Part shown: positions 18,176-27,689 of the stretch, piece after piece
Numbering within the stretch: the stretch's first letter is position 1
Layout of the letters: every line of letters starts with the position of its first letter
NCBI RefSeq assembly: GCF_001281485.1
Contig: NZ_CP012669.1
Span: forward strand, 62,001 to 126,000
Length of the DNA: 64,000 nucleotides
DNA from: Altererythrobacter epoxidivorans
Lineage (GTDB): Bacteria > Pseudomonadota > Alphaproteobacteria > Sphingomonadales > Sphingomonadaceae
Reading direction: 5' to 3'
Translations under genes and position numbers: made by a program
The notes under the pieces: model-generated
Databases searched by the model: none
The model's input: only the letters and a program-made list of their open reading frames with translations
What the model was told of the DNA's origin: nothing

Positions 18176-18505
18176 TCAGATGACCGCGGTCACGACCGAG
18201 GTGACGATCGGCACGCCGGTGCCGACACCGATCCCGACGCCGACTGGCACCGCGACCTGGCCGAGCGAGAAGCGCCCGGAGGCAAGGCCGATCAGACCGC
18301 CTGCAAGGCTGAGCACGGTGATGATCTTGCCGCCCGAGCCTTCGAGGAAGTCGGTGAACTTGGTCAGCGCGGGATCGAAGGTGGTGTCGGCGCCGGCAAA
18401 GGCTGCACCGGCGCAGGCCAGCGCAACGCAGGCGGGAAGAATGTAGTCGCGGCCCCGTGCACGGTTGAGCGTGCGCTGCTGGGCCGGAAGGGCAGTCTTG
18501 GTCAT
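18176..18505 (-). CDS. traA: TraA, F-type pilin precursor
   Basis: A 109-residue propilin. A positively charged leader and hydrophobic stretch (about 22-38, ending AGAAFAGAD) are followed by a mature part of about 70 residues with two hydrophobic helices (GGKIITVLSLAGGLIGLASG and the Gly/Val-rich C-terminal GVGIGVGTGVPIVTSVV), as in F pilin. I chose ATG 18505 because CGGAG lies nine bases before it. It is the first gene of the transfer operon, as in F. The S26 peptidase at 9895-10416 is the likely processing enzyme. Confidence 0.9.
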   Translation of the reverse strand: MTKTALPAQQRTLNRARGRDYILPACVALACAGAAFAGADTTFDPALTKFTDFLEGSGGKIITVLSLAGGLIGLASGRFSLGQVAVPVGVGIGVGTGVPIVTSVVTAVI

Positions 18506-18872
18506 GGATGGAAACTCCGAAGGATTGAACATCAGCCAGCGATGCGTTCGCTGTATGTTCTTTCCTCTCTCCGAAGCCGGGCTGTAGGAAATCGGGAACT
18601 GGATTCAGGGGCTGCCGGCCAAGCAAAAAGCGACATCGGGAGGTGCGCAGGCCGGGATTCGCGCAGGCTGATTGCACAGCAGCGCCGGCTGTGCCGGGTT
18701 CTGAGCGAAGCGAGCCGCGATGCGCGTGAACGCGACCGGAATTTGCGCGAATCACTGAAGGAAGCTGATTCGTTCCTTCCTCCATGTTCTCTAGATGTTC
18801 TTTTCGTTTTCCTACAGGCTTCCTTCGCGGTTAGCCGGTGAGTCGACCAAATCTGGAGAAAAGGATTCGTCG
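18506..18872. promoter_or_regulatory. Divergent control region between traA and the XRE-like gene, with ATGTTCT repeats
   Basis: About 370 bases with no convincing gene. The heptamer ATGTTCT occurs at 18555-18561, 18784-18790 and 18795-18801; the last two are 11 bases apart, one helical turn, as expected for a dimeric or tandem regulator site. A reversed GAACAT lies at about 18528 beside the traA start. The region must hold the transfer-operon promoter and that of the regulator at 18873. Confidence 0.5.
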
Positions 18873-19364
18873 ATGACCAACATGGCGCTCTTTGCCGAAC
18901 AACAGGTTCGCGCCGACCTCGCCCGGCTGCTTTTGGCTGCCGTCGAAGCCAGCGGCCGCGCCCGCTGCGACATCGCGCGCGATACGCAGATCCATAAGGA
19001 CGCTTTGCGCCGCATCCTTGCCGGCGAGCGCTCGGCCAGCCTCGGAGAAGCCTTGCGCATTCTTGCCGCGAGCGGCGTCGCTCCTCATGCGCACCTGCTC
19101 CTCTTCCTCGTCAGTAGCGGTGATCACGCGATTGCGTGGCTGCAATCGGACCTCGCGCAGTTCTTCGAGGACTTTTCCGGTGAACTGCCTTCAGCGCTCG
19201 AACGTGTCCTGGGAAACCAGATTCACGACGTGAAGCCGCGCTGGGCCAAGGGCACCGCGCATCGCGTCGCACGGCTGCTTTCCGACCACATCGATGAGCT
19301 CGAGCGCAAGGACGCGCTACTCGGCGAAGTCTTCGCCGGTGCAGAAGGAGGTCATCGTGGGTGA
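18873..19364 (+). CDS. Probable XRE-like transcriptional regulator of the transfer region
   Basis: A 163-residue protein. Residues about 18-62 look like a Cro-type helix-turn-helix (DIARDTQIHKDALRRILAGE), followed by a mostly helical region of unknown function. ATG 18873 has AAGGA eight bases upstream; a longer frame exists upstream but would have no ribosome site. The gene diverges from traA and overlaps the following AlpA-like gene by eight bases, so I infer that the pair controls the transfer operon. No named family is recognised beyond the DNA-binding motif. Confidence 0.6.
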   Translation: MTNMALFAEQQVRADLARLLLAAVEASGRARCDIARDTQIHKDALRRILAGERSASLGEALRILAASGVAPHAHLLLFLVSSGDHAIAWLQSDLAQFFEDFSGELPSALERVLGNQIHDVKPRWAKGTAHRVARLLSDHIDELERKDALLGEVFAGAEGGHRG

Positions 19365-19572
19365 GGAGATCGACAAGGGAGCAACCGAGACCCGGCGTGT
19401 GACGCGGCTCATCCGCTTGCCCGAGGTTCAGCACCGCGTCGGGCTTGGCCGTTCGACGATCTACCGTTGGATGGCCGAGGGCAAGTTTCCGAAGCCCGTT
19501 CAACTGGGTGGCTATGCGGTCGCCTGGGCGGAAGACGAGGTACAGGCCTGGATAGCGACGCGGCTTAAATGA
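19357..19572 (+). CDS. AlpA-family DNA-binding protein, GTG start
   Basis: A 71-residue protein with the AlpA/MerR-like helix-turn-helix pattern: RLPEVQHRVGLGRSTIYRWM, then GKFPKPVQLGGYAVAW and the ending EVQAWIATRL. AlpA proteins are excision or activator factors of mobile elements (established for CP4-57). The GTG start at 19357 is supported by AAGGAGG five bases before it and by overlap with the preceding stop. An in-frame upstream ATG gives an N-terminal extension unlike the family. Confidence 0.8.
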   Translation: MGEEIDKGATETRRVTRLIRLPEVQHRVGLGRSTIYRWMAEGKFPKPVQLGGYAVAWAEDEVQAWIATRLK

Positions 19573-19916
19573 AGGCGAACAGTCCAATCGGGCGATCTGG
19601 ATCTGAATTTCGGGATGGCAGAAGCGTACGGGGCTTGAGGTCTTACGCCGGGACCATCGCAAACGGATCGAGGCCTGGATAAGCCCGATCGAGGCCGACC
19701 CATATGTTCGCATCGATCCAAGCAAGGGATCCTGGCCTGACCGCTTGGTTGCTGGCAGTTTTCAAGGTTTTTGCGATTTATCCTGCAATCCTTAAAAATC
19801 GGAAATTGCGGGATAAATCGCAACAGGCGCGGTCACATCACAATCTTCTTAAGTTCGATGCTTGCTTGCTACTGGCTTGCGGGGACGCGGGCCTGTCCGG
19901 AGCGCAAAAAACTCAA
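19573..19916. other. Intergenic junction between transfer and metal modules
   Basis: No gene is supported here. The convergent neighbours (AlpA-like and P1B-4 ATPase) end on either side. The only structure I see is the palindrome at 19771-19823. Base composition is visibly more AT-rich (about 19745-19870) than the flanking genes, as often at module junctions. Confidence 0.5.
19771..19823. repeat. Left copy of a palindrome with TTTATCCYGCAAT core
   Basis: An inverted repeat with 19-base arms, TTGCGATTTATCCTGCAAT (19771-19789) and its complement at 19805-19823, with one mismatch and a 15-base loop. The same core word recurs in a palindrome at 40779-40819, at the opposite edge of the metal island. 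It could be a recombination site, a mobile-element end or a two-way terminator between convergent genes; sequence alone cannot decide. Confidence 0.6.
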
Positions 19917-21884
19917 CTATGGATCGTAGCGAAGAAGTCGCAACGCATTGAACACGACGAGGAGCGTCGATCCTTCATGCATTACGACAGCGGGCCCGAT
20001 CCCAAGGCCGAATATGGTCGCAGGAACCAGCAGAGCGACAACGCCCAGGCTGACATAGACGTTCTGGCGGATGATACTGCGCGATTTGCGAGACAGGCCG
20101 ACGGCAAAGGGCAGACGGCGCAGATCGTCTGCCATCAGTGCGACGTCCGCCGTTTCCAGCGCTACATCGGACCCGGCGGCACCCATAGCGATGCCGACCG
20201 TAGCGCGCGCCATGGCGGGCGCATCATTCACTCCGTCGCCGACCATGGCGACCTTCGCCTCCCGGCTGAGCGCCTCAATAGTCGCGACTTTGTCTTCGGG
20301 CATCAGGTCGCCGCGCGCCTCGTCCAGCCCCACTTCGGCGGCGATAGCCTCCGCGACCTTGGTGTGATCGCCCGAGATCATCAGCATCCGTTCAATGCCA
20401 AGCTTGCGCAGTTCCAGCAGCGTCTCTTGCGCGCCGTCGCGCGGCGTATCCATCATCCCGATTACGCCGAGATCGCGCCCGCCGTAGCGCACGGCCATGG
20501 TTGTGCGCCCCTTATCGCGCAGCGTCCCGATGGCATCGGCTGACGGTGTGCCGAGCGGTTCGAGCCCATCCGCGCCGAACATCTCCGCCTTGCCGATCCA
20601 TGCCGTCTCACCGCCGAGCATGGCTTTCACACCGCGTCCGGTCAGGCTTTCCAGGCCCTCGGCTTTCCGATCCGCTGGCGCGTCCAGACGCGCCTTGCCA
20701 TCCCTAACGACCGCTTGCGCCAGCGGATGGTCGCTCAGCGCCTCGACCGCCACGGCGACTTGCAACAGCTCACGTTCATCAATGCCCGGGGCCGGGATCA
20801 CATCGGTTATCCGCGGCTCCCCTTCGGTGAGCGTGCCGGTCTTGTCGAAGGCGATGGCCTTCAGCGTGCCGAGGTCTTCCAGCGCTGCGCCGCCTTTCAC
20901 CAGCACGCCGCCACGTGCCGCGCGGGCTACACCGGACAGCACGGCACTGGGCGTGGCGATTGCCAGGGCACAGGGGCTGGCCGCGACCAGCACGGCCATG
21001 GCACGATAGAAACTCTCGCTGAAAGGCTCGTCGATCACCAGCGGCGCACAGAACAACAGCGCGGCCAGCAGTAGCACGAGCGGGACAAATATGCGTTCGA
21101 ACTTGTCGGTCATCCGCTGGGTGGGCGAGCGTTCGGTTTCCGCTGCAGCCACCAGCGCGGCAACCTTGCTGAGCGTGCTGTCGTTCGATTTACGCGTTAC
21201 CTCGATTTCCAGCGCGCCGCTGCCATTGATGGTCCCGGCAAAGGCGCGCGAGACGGCATCGACGGCGCCGGCAGCCGTGCGCGCTGCGGCACGATCCTCA
21301 ACCGGACGTTTGTCGACCGGAATGCTCTCGCCGGTCACGGGTGCCTGATTGATGGCAGACTGACCCTTGATGATGAAACCATCGGCAGGCAGGCGCTCGT
21401 TGGGACGGACCAGCACGACGTCGCCGACGACAAGTTCCTCGACTGCGACATCGACCGGCAATCCGTCGCGCAGCACGGTCGCGCGTTCGGGTGCAAGTTC
21501 GGCCAGCGCGTCGATCGCGCGCTTCGCGCGGCCCATGGCGAAACTTTCCAGCGCATGACCCAGGCTGAACAGGAACAGCAGCAGTGCGCCTTCCGCGAAC
21601 TCGCCCAGGATCGCCGCCCCCGCCGCCGCGACGAGCATGAGCGAATCAATCTTGAACTGGCGTGCCAGCGCATTCTCGACTGCTTCGCGAAGCGTGAATA
21701 GTCCGCCGAAAAAGTAGGCGGCGACATACCCTGCTAGAGGCACCCAGTGCGGCGCGCTGGGCACCAGCTTCTCTACCGCAAACCCCACCGCCAGCGTGAT
21801 GCCGGAAAGGATAGCGAAGGCCAGTTCTACGGGGAGGCCGAAAAGCTTGGCAACCCCATGCGCGTGATCGTGATTGTCAGCCAT
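19917..21884 (-). CDS. P1B-4-type heavy-metal ATPase (Co/Fe/Ni exporter type)
   Basis: A 655-residue P-type ATPase. Visible: TGES (about 184-187), SPC in the sixth span (303-305), DKTGT with phosphorylated Asp347, GDGVND hinge, and HEGSTLLVVFNALRLL in the last span. SPC together with HEG-S/T-T in the final helices defines group P1B-4 (CoaT, CtpD, PfeT), which exports cobalt, iron or nickel; ZntA/CadA and CopA types carry CPC instead. There is no heavy-metal-associated domain, only a His-rich start MADNHDHAHG. It begins four bases after czcA, so it is the last gene of the czc operon. Confidence 0.9.
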   Translation of the reverse strand: MADNHDHAHGVAKLFGLPVELAFAILSGITLAVGFAVEKLVPSAPHWVPLAGYVAAYFFGGLFTLREAVENALARQFKIDSLMLVAAAGAAILGEFAEGALLLFLFSLGHALESFAMGRAKRAIDALAELAPERATVLRDGLPVDVAVEELVVGDVVLVRPNERLPADGFIIKGQSAINQAPVTGESIPVDKRPVEDRAAARTAAGAVDAVSRAFAGTINGSGALEIEVTRKSNDSTLSKVAALVAAAETERSPTQRMTDKFERIFVPLVLLLAALLFCAPLVIDEPFSESFYRAMAVLVAASPCALAIATPSAVLSGVARAARGGVLVKGGAALEDLGTLKAIAFDKTGTLTEGEPRITDVIPAPGIDERELLQVAVAVEALSDHPLAQAVVRDGKARLDAPADRKAEGLESLTGRGVKAMLGGETAWIGKAEMFGADGLEPLGTPSADAIGTLRDKGRTTMAVRYGGRDLGVIGMMDTPRDGAQETLLELRKLGIERMLMISGDHTKVAEAIAAEVGLDEARGDLMPEDKVATIEALSREAKVAMVGDGVNDAPAMARATVGIAMGAAGSDVALETADVALMADDLRRLPFAVGLSRKSRSIIRQNVYVSLGVVALLVPATIFGLGIGPAVVMHEGSTLLVVFNALRLLRYDP

Positions 21885-21888
21885 ATAT

Positions 21889-24800
21889 TCAGATCTCCCC
21901 AGAAGGATATTCGCGGCGTTCGGCGCGAGTCAGGTTGAGCCGGAGCATCGCTCGCCATTTTTCTCGCCATCCGACATCTTGACCGTTCTCCCGCAGCACC
22001 AGCCTGGCAATGGCGGGAAGGACGAAGAGCGTAAGCGCGGTCGCGGTGATCAATCCGCCGATCACGACCGTAGCCAACGGACGCTGCACTTCGGCGCCGG
22101 TTCCAGTCGCGATGGCCATGGGCACGAAGCCGAGCGAGGCCACCAGCGCAGTCATCAGCACTGGCCGCAGTCTTGCCAACGCACCGTCACAGATCGCGTC
22201 ATCGAGCGACATTCCCTTGTCGAGGCGCTGTCGGATTGCCGTCATCATCACGAGGCCATTCAGCACCGCGACACCCGAAAGAGCGATGAAGCCCACCGCG
22301 GCGGACACCGAGAACGACATCCCCCGTAAGGCAAGCGCGAAAACCCCGCCTGCCAGTGCCATCGGGATCGCGCTGAACACCGCGAATGCCGGAACCCAGC
22401 CGCCCAGCGCCATGAACAGGAGCAGCAACACCAGCGCGAAGCAGACCGGAACGACGAGGGCGAGCCTTGCCTGCGCGGCCTGGAGGTTCTGGTATTGCCC
22501 GCCCCATTCGATGAAGGAGGCAGCCGGCAGTTCGACGCTTTCGGAGACGCCTGCCCGGGCCTCCTCGACAAACGACCCGAGATCGCGTTCGCGCACGTTC
22601 GCCGACACGATCACCAATCGGCGACCCTGCTCCCGGCGAACCTCGGCGAGACCATCTACCACTTGGAAATCCGCCAGCGTGCGAAGCGGGACCGTGACCC
22701 CGCTTTCGAGGACTATGGGCAGAGCGCCGAGCTGATCGAAATCGTCCCGGGTCGCATCGGCAAGCCGCACGACGACATCGAACCGGCGGTCACCCTCGAA
22801 CACCAGCCCGGCGGGGCGGCCGCCCAGCGCGATGGCCACGGACTGCGCGACCTCCTCCACGGTCAGACCATAGCGGGCAATCGTCGGTCGATCGAAGGCG
22901 ATGTCGAGCGTGGGGAAGCCGGTGACCTGCTGGACCTTGACGTCGGCAGCACCCTCGACGCCGCGAAGCACCCCGGCCACTTCTCCGGCTGACCGGGTCA
23001 GCGCCGTGAGGTCGTCTCCGTAGAGCTTGACCGCTACGTCGCCGCGAACACCCGCGATCAGCTCGTTGAAGCGCAGTTCGATGGGTTGGCTGAACTCGTA
23101 GAGGTTGCCGACCAGACCGCTGAGCGATTCCTCCATCTCGGCGACGAGTTCGTCCTTCGACAGGTCGGGATCGGGCCACTCTTCGCGCGGCTTCAGGATG
23201 ACGTAGGCATCGGACGCGTTCGGCGGCATCGGATCGCTCGCGACCTCGGCCGTGCCGGTGCGCGAGAAAACCAGTTCTACTTGTGGGAAGGCCTCGAGCT
23301 TGTCCTCCACCTGTCTCTGCATGGCGAGCGAGCGTTCGAGCGAGGTCGACGGTATCCGCAGCGACTGAACCGCGATGTCCCGCTCGTCGAGCTGGGGCGT
23401 GAACTCGCTGCCGAGAAAGGTAAACATCAAAGCTGCTACGGCAAACAGCCCGGCACCCGCTCCGATCACCGGCCATGGGCGTGCGATGGCACGGCGCAGG
23501 GCCGGGCCATAGCGTTCCTTCGCGATCCGGACCGGCTTGACCTCCTTCTCGGTCAGCTTGCGATTGAGAAGCACCGCGATCATCGCCGGCACGAAGGTCA
23601 GGGACAGCACGAAGGCGGAGGCGAGTGCCAGCATGACCGTGATGGCCATGGGCGAGAACGTCTTGCCCTCGACCCCCGTGAAGGTGAGCAGCGGCGCATA
23701 GACCAAGAGGATGATCGCCTGGCCGTAGACGGTCGGCTTGATCATCTCCTGGGCAGCCAGCCGTGTCTCCGTCAGCCGTTCGCCGAGGCTGAGCAATCGA
23801 CCTTCGCGGTGCTGCCTCGCAGCGAGCCGCGCGACGCTGTTCTCGACGATGATAACTGCGCCATCGACGATTAGGCCGAAGTCCAGTGCCCCGAGGCTCA
23901 TCAGGTTGCCCGAGACACCAAGCCTGTTCATTCCCACCGCGGCCATCAGCATGGATACCGGAATGACCAATGCGGCGATGATCGCTGCCCGGATATTGCC
24001 GAGCATCAGGAACAGGACTGCGATCACCAGAAGCGCGCCCTCGACGAGGTTCTTCTCGACCGTGGCGATGGTCGCATCGACCAGCGACGAGCGGTTGTAG
24101 ACGATCTCGGCGACCACTCCGGCAGGGAGCGAGGCGCGGACTTCTTCCAGTCGCTCGGCCGAGGCGGCAGCCACGGTGCGGCTGTTCTCGCCGCTGCGCA
24201 TCAGGACCGTGCCAACGACCGCTTCCTCGCCGTTGAGCGAGGCAGCGCCGGTTCTGAGGTCGCCGCCGATGCGAACCGAGGCGACATCTCCGATCCGGAT
24301 AGGAACGCCCTCGCGGGTCGCGACCACTGCCTGTTCGATGTCCTGTGTGCCCCCAAGCCGCGCATCGACGCGGACGAGCAGAGCCTCTCCTGCACGATCG
24401 ACGAAGTTTGCGCCTTCGGCGAGGTTCGCCGCTTCCAGAGCATCGATCAGGGAGTCGAACGACAGACCGTAGCCGGTCAGACGAGCAGGATCGGGCTGGA
24501 CCAGGAACTGCTTCTCGTAGCCACCGATCGAGTCCACGCCCGCCACCCCGTCGATGGAGCGCATGAGCGGAGCCACCACCCAGTCCTGCACCGTGCGAAG
24601 ATAGGCTGCCTTGGCGACTTCGGTGTCGAGGCGCTCGCCGCGTTCGGTGATGAAGCTCCCGTCCGCCTGCCAGCCGGTTCGACCACCCTTGGGCGCATCG
24701 CGACCTCCCGGATACTCGTATTCGATCGTATACATGAGCACTTCGCCCAGGCCCGTCGAGATCGGCCCCATCGTAGGCTCGGCGCCTTCCGGCAGGGAGG

Positions 24801-25224
24801 CGCCGATCGGGGCGAGCCGTTCGTTCACCTGGCTGCGTGCGAAGTAGATATCGGTGCCTTCTTCGAAGATCGCCGTGACCTGGCTGAAGCCGTTGCGCGA
24901 GATCGAGCGGGTCATCTCGAGCCCCTCGATCCCGGCAAGCCCGGTCTCGATGGGAAATGTCACCTGCGTCTCTACCTGCGAGGGGGAGAGCGCGGGAACG
25001 CTGGTGTTGATCTGCACCTGTGTGTTGGTGATGTCCGGCACCGCATCGATCGGCAGGCGCAAAAGGTTCATGGCGCCGTAGATCGCGGCCAAGACGGTTA
25101 GGACGATGACCGCCCAGCGGAACCGCACGGCGATGTCGAGGATGGCCCCGATCAAACCGTGGCGATGGCTGGCCGAACCGGCGTGACTTCCCACGTCGGG
25201 TGTGAGCCCTGTCTCAGTGACCAT
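21889..25224 (-). CDS. czcA: CzcA-type RND heavy-metal efflux pump
   Basis: A 1111-residue inner-membrane RND transporter. It has a typical start (FRWAVIVLTVLAAIYGAMNL), PIDAVPDITNTQVQ, and the proton-relay helix DFGLIVDGAVIIVEN with two Asp and one Glu, which marks HME-RND pumps for divalent Co, Zn and Cd rather than CusA-type monovalent ones. Length is slightly above CzcA (about 1060). It works as a trimer with CzcB and CzcC to move cations out of the periplasm. It overlaps czcB by 11 bases. Confidence 0.95.
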   Translation of the reverse strand: MVTETGLTPDVGSHAGSASHRHGLIGAILDIAVRFRWAVIVLTVLAAIYGAMNLLRLPIDAVPDITNTQVQINTSVPALSPSQVETQVTFPIETGLAGIEGLEMTRSISRNGFSQVTAIFEEGTDIYFARSQVNERLAPIGASLPEGAEPTMGPISTGLGEVLMYTIEYEYPGGRDAPKGGRTGWQADGSFITERGERLDTEVAKAAYLRTVQDWVVAPLMRSIDGVAGVDSIGGYEKQFLVQPDPARLTGYGLSFDSLIDALEAANLAEGANFVDRAGEALLVRVDARLGGTQDIEQAVVATREGVPIRIGDVASVRIGGDLRTGAASLNGEEAVVGTVLMRSGENSRTVAAASAERLEEVRASLPAGVVAEIVYNRSSLVDATIATVEKNLVEGALLVIAVLFLMLGNIRAAIIAALVIPVSMLMAAVGMNRLGVSGNLMSLGALDFGLIVDGAVIIVENSVARLAARQHREGRLLSLGERLTETRLAAQEMIKPTVYGQAIILLVYAPLLTFTGVEGKTFSPMAITVMLALASAFVLSLTFVPAMIAVLLNRKLTEKEVKPVRIAKERYGPALRRAIARPWPVIGAGAGLFAVAALMFTFLGSEFTPQLDERDIAVQSLRIPSTSLERSLAMQRQVEDKLEAFPQVELVFSRTGTAEVASDPMPPNASDAYVILKPREEWPDPDLSKDELVAEMEESLSGLVGNLYEFSQPIELRFNELIAGVRGDVAVKLYGDDLTALTRSAGEVAGVLRGVEGAADVKVQQVTGFPTLDIAFDRPTIARYGLTVEEVAQSVAIALGGRPAGLVFEGDRRFDVVVRLADATRDDFDQLGALPIVLESGVTVPLRTLADFQVVDGLAEVRREQGRRLVIVSANVRERDLGSFVEEARAGVSESVELPAASFIEWGGQYQNLQAAQARLALVVPVCFALVLLLLFMALGGWVPAFAVFSAIPMALAGGVFALALRGMSFSVSAAVGFIALSGVAVLNGLVMMTAIRQRLDKGMSLDDAICDGALARLRPVLMTALVASLGFVPMAIATGTGAEVQRPLATVVIGGLITATALTLFVLPAIARLVLRENGQDVGWREKWRAMLRLNLTRAERREYPSGEI

Positions 25225-26374
25225 GTTCGGCGCCCTCCTTCCCGAGTTCGGCCTTGAGCAGGAAGGCGTTGGCGACAGCGATCCGCCATCCCTCCTGGAG
25301 GCCGGAGAGAATCGTCACCATGCCTGCAGACCGAGTTCCGACTTGGACCTCGCGGGCCTGGAACCCGGTCTGCGTCCGGACAAAGACGACATCGCGCCCC
25401 TCGACCACCTGGATGGCGTCTTCCGGCACCGCGATGCGGTCGCGGTCGATCTCACCCGAAGGTCTGATCCGCGCCTGGAGAAACGCGCCCGGCTGAAGGC
25501 CAGGAACACCGCGCGACAACGACAGGACCGCAGTGGCACTGCGGCTTTCCGGATCGAGAGAAGGCGTGACCGAACGAACCCGGGCGCCGATTTCGCGGCC
25601 ATCGCCGACGACCAGCACCGCCTCGTCACCAGGTTGGATGCGTGAGGCTTCAGCCGAAGGCAGTGCCACCTCGATCTGGAGTCCATTGGGATCGACCACG
25701 CGGTAGAGTTCTTCGCCGGCATCCACGAAGGCCCCCAGCACAATCGGTGCCGCGGTGATCCTGCCAGCGAGGGGTGAGGTGACTGCCAGCGAACGCCCGT
25801 CGCCGCTGACACCGGCTGCTGCTACTGCCGCCTGCGCCCGTTGCAATTCCGAACGCGCTACGCTGAGATTGGCCTGCGCGGCTTCCAGATCCTGACGGGC
25901 CGTGACATTCTCCTCGAACAAACGCCGTTCGCGTTCGTAGGCGGAGGACAGCTCGGTCACCCGGGCCCGTGCCGCGCTGAGTTGCGAGGCAAGCGCGGCG
26001 GCATCCGCGCTCTCGATGCGCGCTACGATCTCGCCGCGCGAGACATAGTCGCCGAGCGTCTTGCCCACGGAGCGGACGACTCCCGAAGCGCGGGCGTCGA
26101 TCCGCGCCGAAGCGGTGGGGCGTGCCGCGACCGTTGCCGGGAAGACGAGTTCGACAGCGGCTCCAGAACGCACTGCCGCCACCTGTATCCCGGCCTCGCT
26201 GATCTGCTCGTTGCTCAGCGTGACTACCCCCTCGGGTGTCTCCGCCTCCGTTTCTTTCTGCGCATGGTCGTCGACTTCGGCGGTCGGCCAGAAGATCAGC
26301 GTCAGCGCGCCGATCGCGATTACGATTCCGACGAGGATCGCAAGCTTTTTGCGTGTCATGGATGTATCTTTCAT
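25214..26374 (-). CDS. czcB: CzcB-type periplasmic membrane-fusion protein
   Basis: A 386-residue membrane-fusion subunit: N-terminal anchor (about 10-28), acidic and His-containing stretch (DDHAQKETEAET), a lipoyl-like domain split by a long helical hairpin (about 120-190), and a beta-barrel region. It links CzcA to the outer-membrane channel. The start overlaps the czcC stop (ATGA); the end overlaps czcA. Confidence 0.92.
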   Translation of the reverse strand: MKDTSMTRKKLAILVGIVIAIGALTLIFWPTAEVDDHAQKETEAETPEGVVTLSNEQISEAGIQVAAVRSGAAVELVFPATVAARPTASARIDARASGVVRSVGKTLGDYVSRGEIVARIESADAAALASQLSAARARVTELSSAYERERRLFEENVTARQDLEAAQANLSVARSELQRAQAAVAAAGVSGDGRSLAVTSPLAGRITAAPIVLGAFVDAGEELYRVVDPNGLQIEVALPSAEASRIQPGDEAVLVVGDGREIGARVRSVTPSLDPESRSATAVLSLSRGVPGLQPGAFLQARIRPSGEIDRDRIAVPEDAIQVVEGRDVVFVRTQTGFQAREVQVGTRSAGMVTILSGLQEGWRIAVANAFLLKAELGKEGAEHGH

Positions 26375-27624
26375 TGTGCGGCCAGCCCGATCAGTTCGGC
26401 TGCGGCCAGGCCCCTCTGCTCGCGGGCTGCGATAAGCGCCTCGCGGATCGTGTCGCGCGCCTCGGCGGCAGCGAGAACTTCGATCAGGGGGAAACGTCCG
26501 TTGCGATATCCGATGCTCACGAGGCGTAGCGCCTCCTCCGCCTGCGGGAGCGATGTTTGCGACACGGTCTCGACGCGCGCTTCGGCACCAAGATACTTCG
26601 CTCGGGCGCTGGCAACCGCCTGCTCGTAGTCCGCGAGGGCTACGGCTTCGCGAGCGTTCGCTGCCCGCAACCGAGCCTCGGCAGCCGCAACGTTACCCTG
26701 GTTGCGATCCCGAAAGGGAAGCGGGATCGAAACACCGACGAGGAAGGCGTTATCGCCGCTTTCCCCGAAGCGCCGCACGCCCGCGGAGACTGTCGGATCG
26801 GGAATACGCAGACTTCGCTGCCGCTCGATTTCCGCCGCAGCAGCCGTGCTCTCGGCACGCGCAACCCTGTAGGTCAGGCTATCGGCCGCCCCGGCCATGA
26901 GGGAAGCGGGCGGGAGGATATCCGGAAAATCCGCCGGAACGAAGGGCGCTTCACTGCCCGCCCATAGAGCGGCAAGCGCAATCCGGGCCGACAGGCTCTC
27001 CGCCTCGGCCTCGACCAGATGCGCGCGCGCTTCGGCGAGGGCTGCATCCGCTCTCAGCGCGCGCAGAGGCGGCTCGCGGCCGACCTCCACAAGGACACCG
27101 GCGATGCGCGCCAGTTCGTCATTGCGCGCGACCACATCCTGCGCAAGTTCGACCCGGGCAGCAGCGGCAGCAGCCCTGAGGTATCGTTCGCGCACTAATT
27201 GTCCGAGTTCCACCGTGGTCAGATCGGCCCTGAGGGCTGCGAGTTCCGCCTGGGCTTCAGCCGCACCGACACGGGCGGAACGTTTGCCGCCGAGTTCGAG
27301 ACGCTGGCCTACAGAGAGGGTATACTCGGTCGCCTGAAGGCCGGAAAAAGCCCCGCTGCCAGCGAGGTTCTCGACCTCGAAGGACACTTCGGGATTAGGC
27401 CGGAGACGGGCCTGATCGACAAGCGCCGCTGCCGCCTCGGATTCCGCGCGGGGTCCCACGAGGCGAGGGTTGGTGGCGGGGGTATCGGTCTCAATGGCAA
27501 CCCCGCTGAGCTCGAGGGCGTCGTCGAGCGTGACGACACGCTGGGCCTGCGCGCTGGCAGATCCCGTGGACAGGGCGAGTATCAGTCCCCAGACGGGGAC
27601 TGCTCGCCACGATATGGCGGACAT
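26371..27624 (-). CDS. czcC: CzcC-type outer-membrane efflux channel
   Basis: A 417-residue TolC/OEP-family protein with a signal peptide at about 1-25 and two long helical repeats (about 80-230 and 280-410) rich in Ala, Arg and Glu; the segment IPDPTVSAGVRRFGESGDN and SIPLPFRDRNQGN are typical of CzcC/CusC-like channels. First structural gene of the czcCBA set. ATG 27624 lies 65 bases after the small His-rich gene upstream. Confidence 0.9.
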   Translation of the reverse strand: MSAISWRAVPVWGLILALSTGSASAQAQRVVTLDDALELSGVAIETDTPATNPRLVGPRAESEAAAALVDQARLRPNPEVSFEVENLAGSGAFSGLQATEYTLSVGQRLELGGKRSARVGAAEAQAELAALRADLTTVELGQLVRERYLRAAAAAARVELAQDVVARNDELARIAGVLVEVGREPPLRALRADAALAEARAHLVEAEAESLSARIALAALWAGSEAPFVPADFPDILPPASLMAGAADSLTYRVARAESTAAAAEIERQRSLRIPDPTVSAGVRRFGESGDNAFLVGVSIPLPFRDRNQGNVAAAEARLRAANAREAVALADYEQAVASARAKYLGAEARVETVSQTSLPQAEEALRLVSIGYRNGRFPLIEVLAAAEARDTIREALIAAREQRGLAAAELIGLAAQ

Positions 27625-27689
27625 GAATGACTATTCCTCTGCTGACGTTCAGTTCGGCGTCGGATCACTGGTCCGACGCGCGGCGAACG

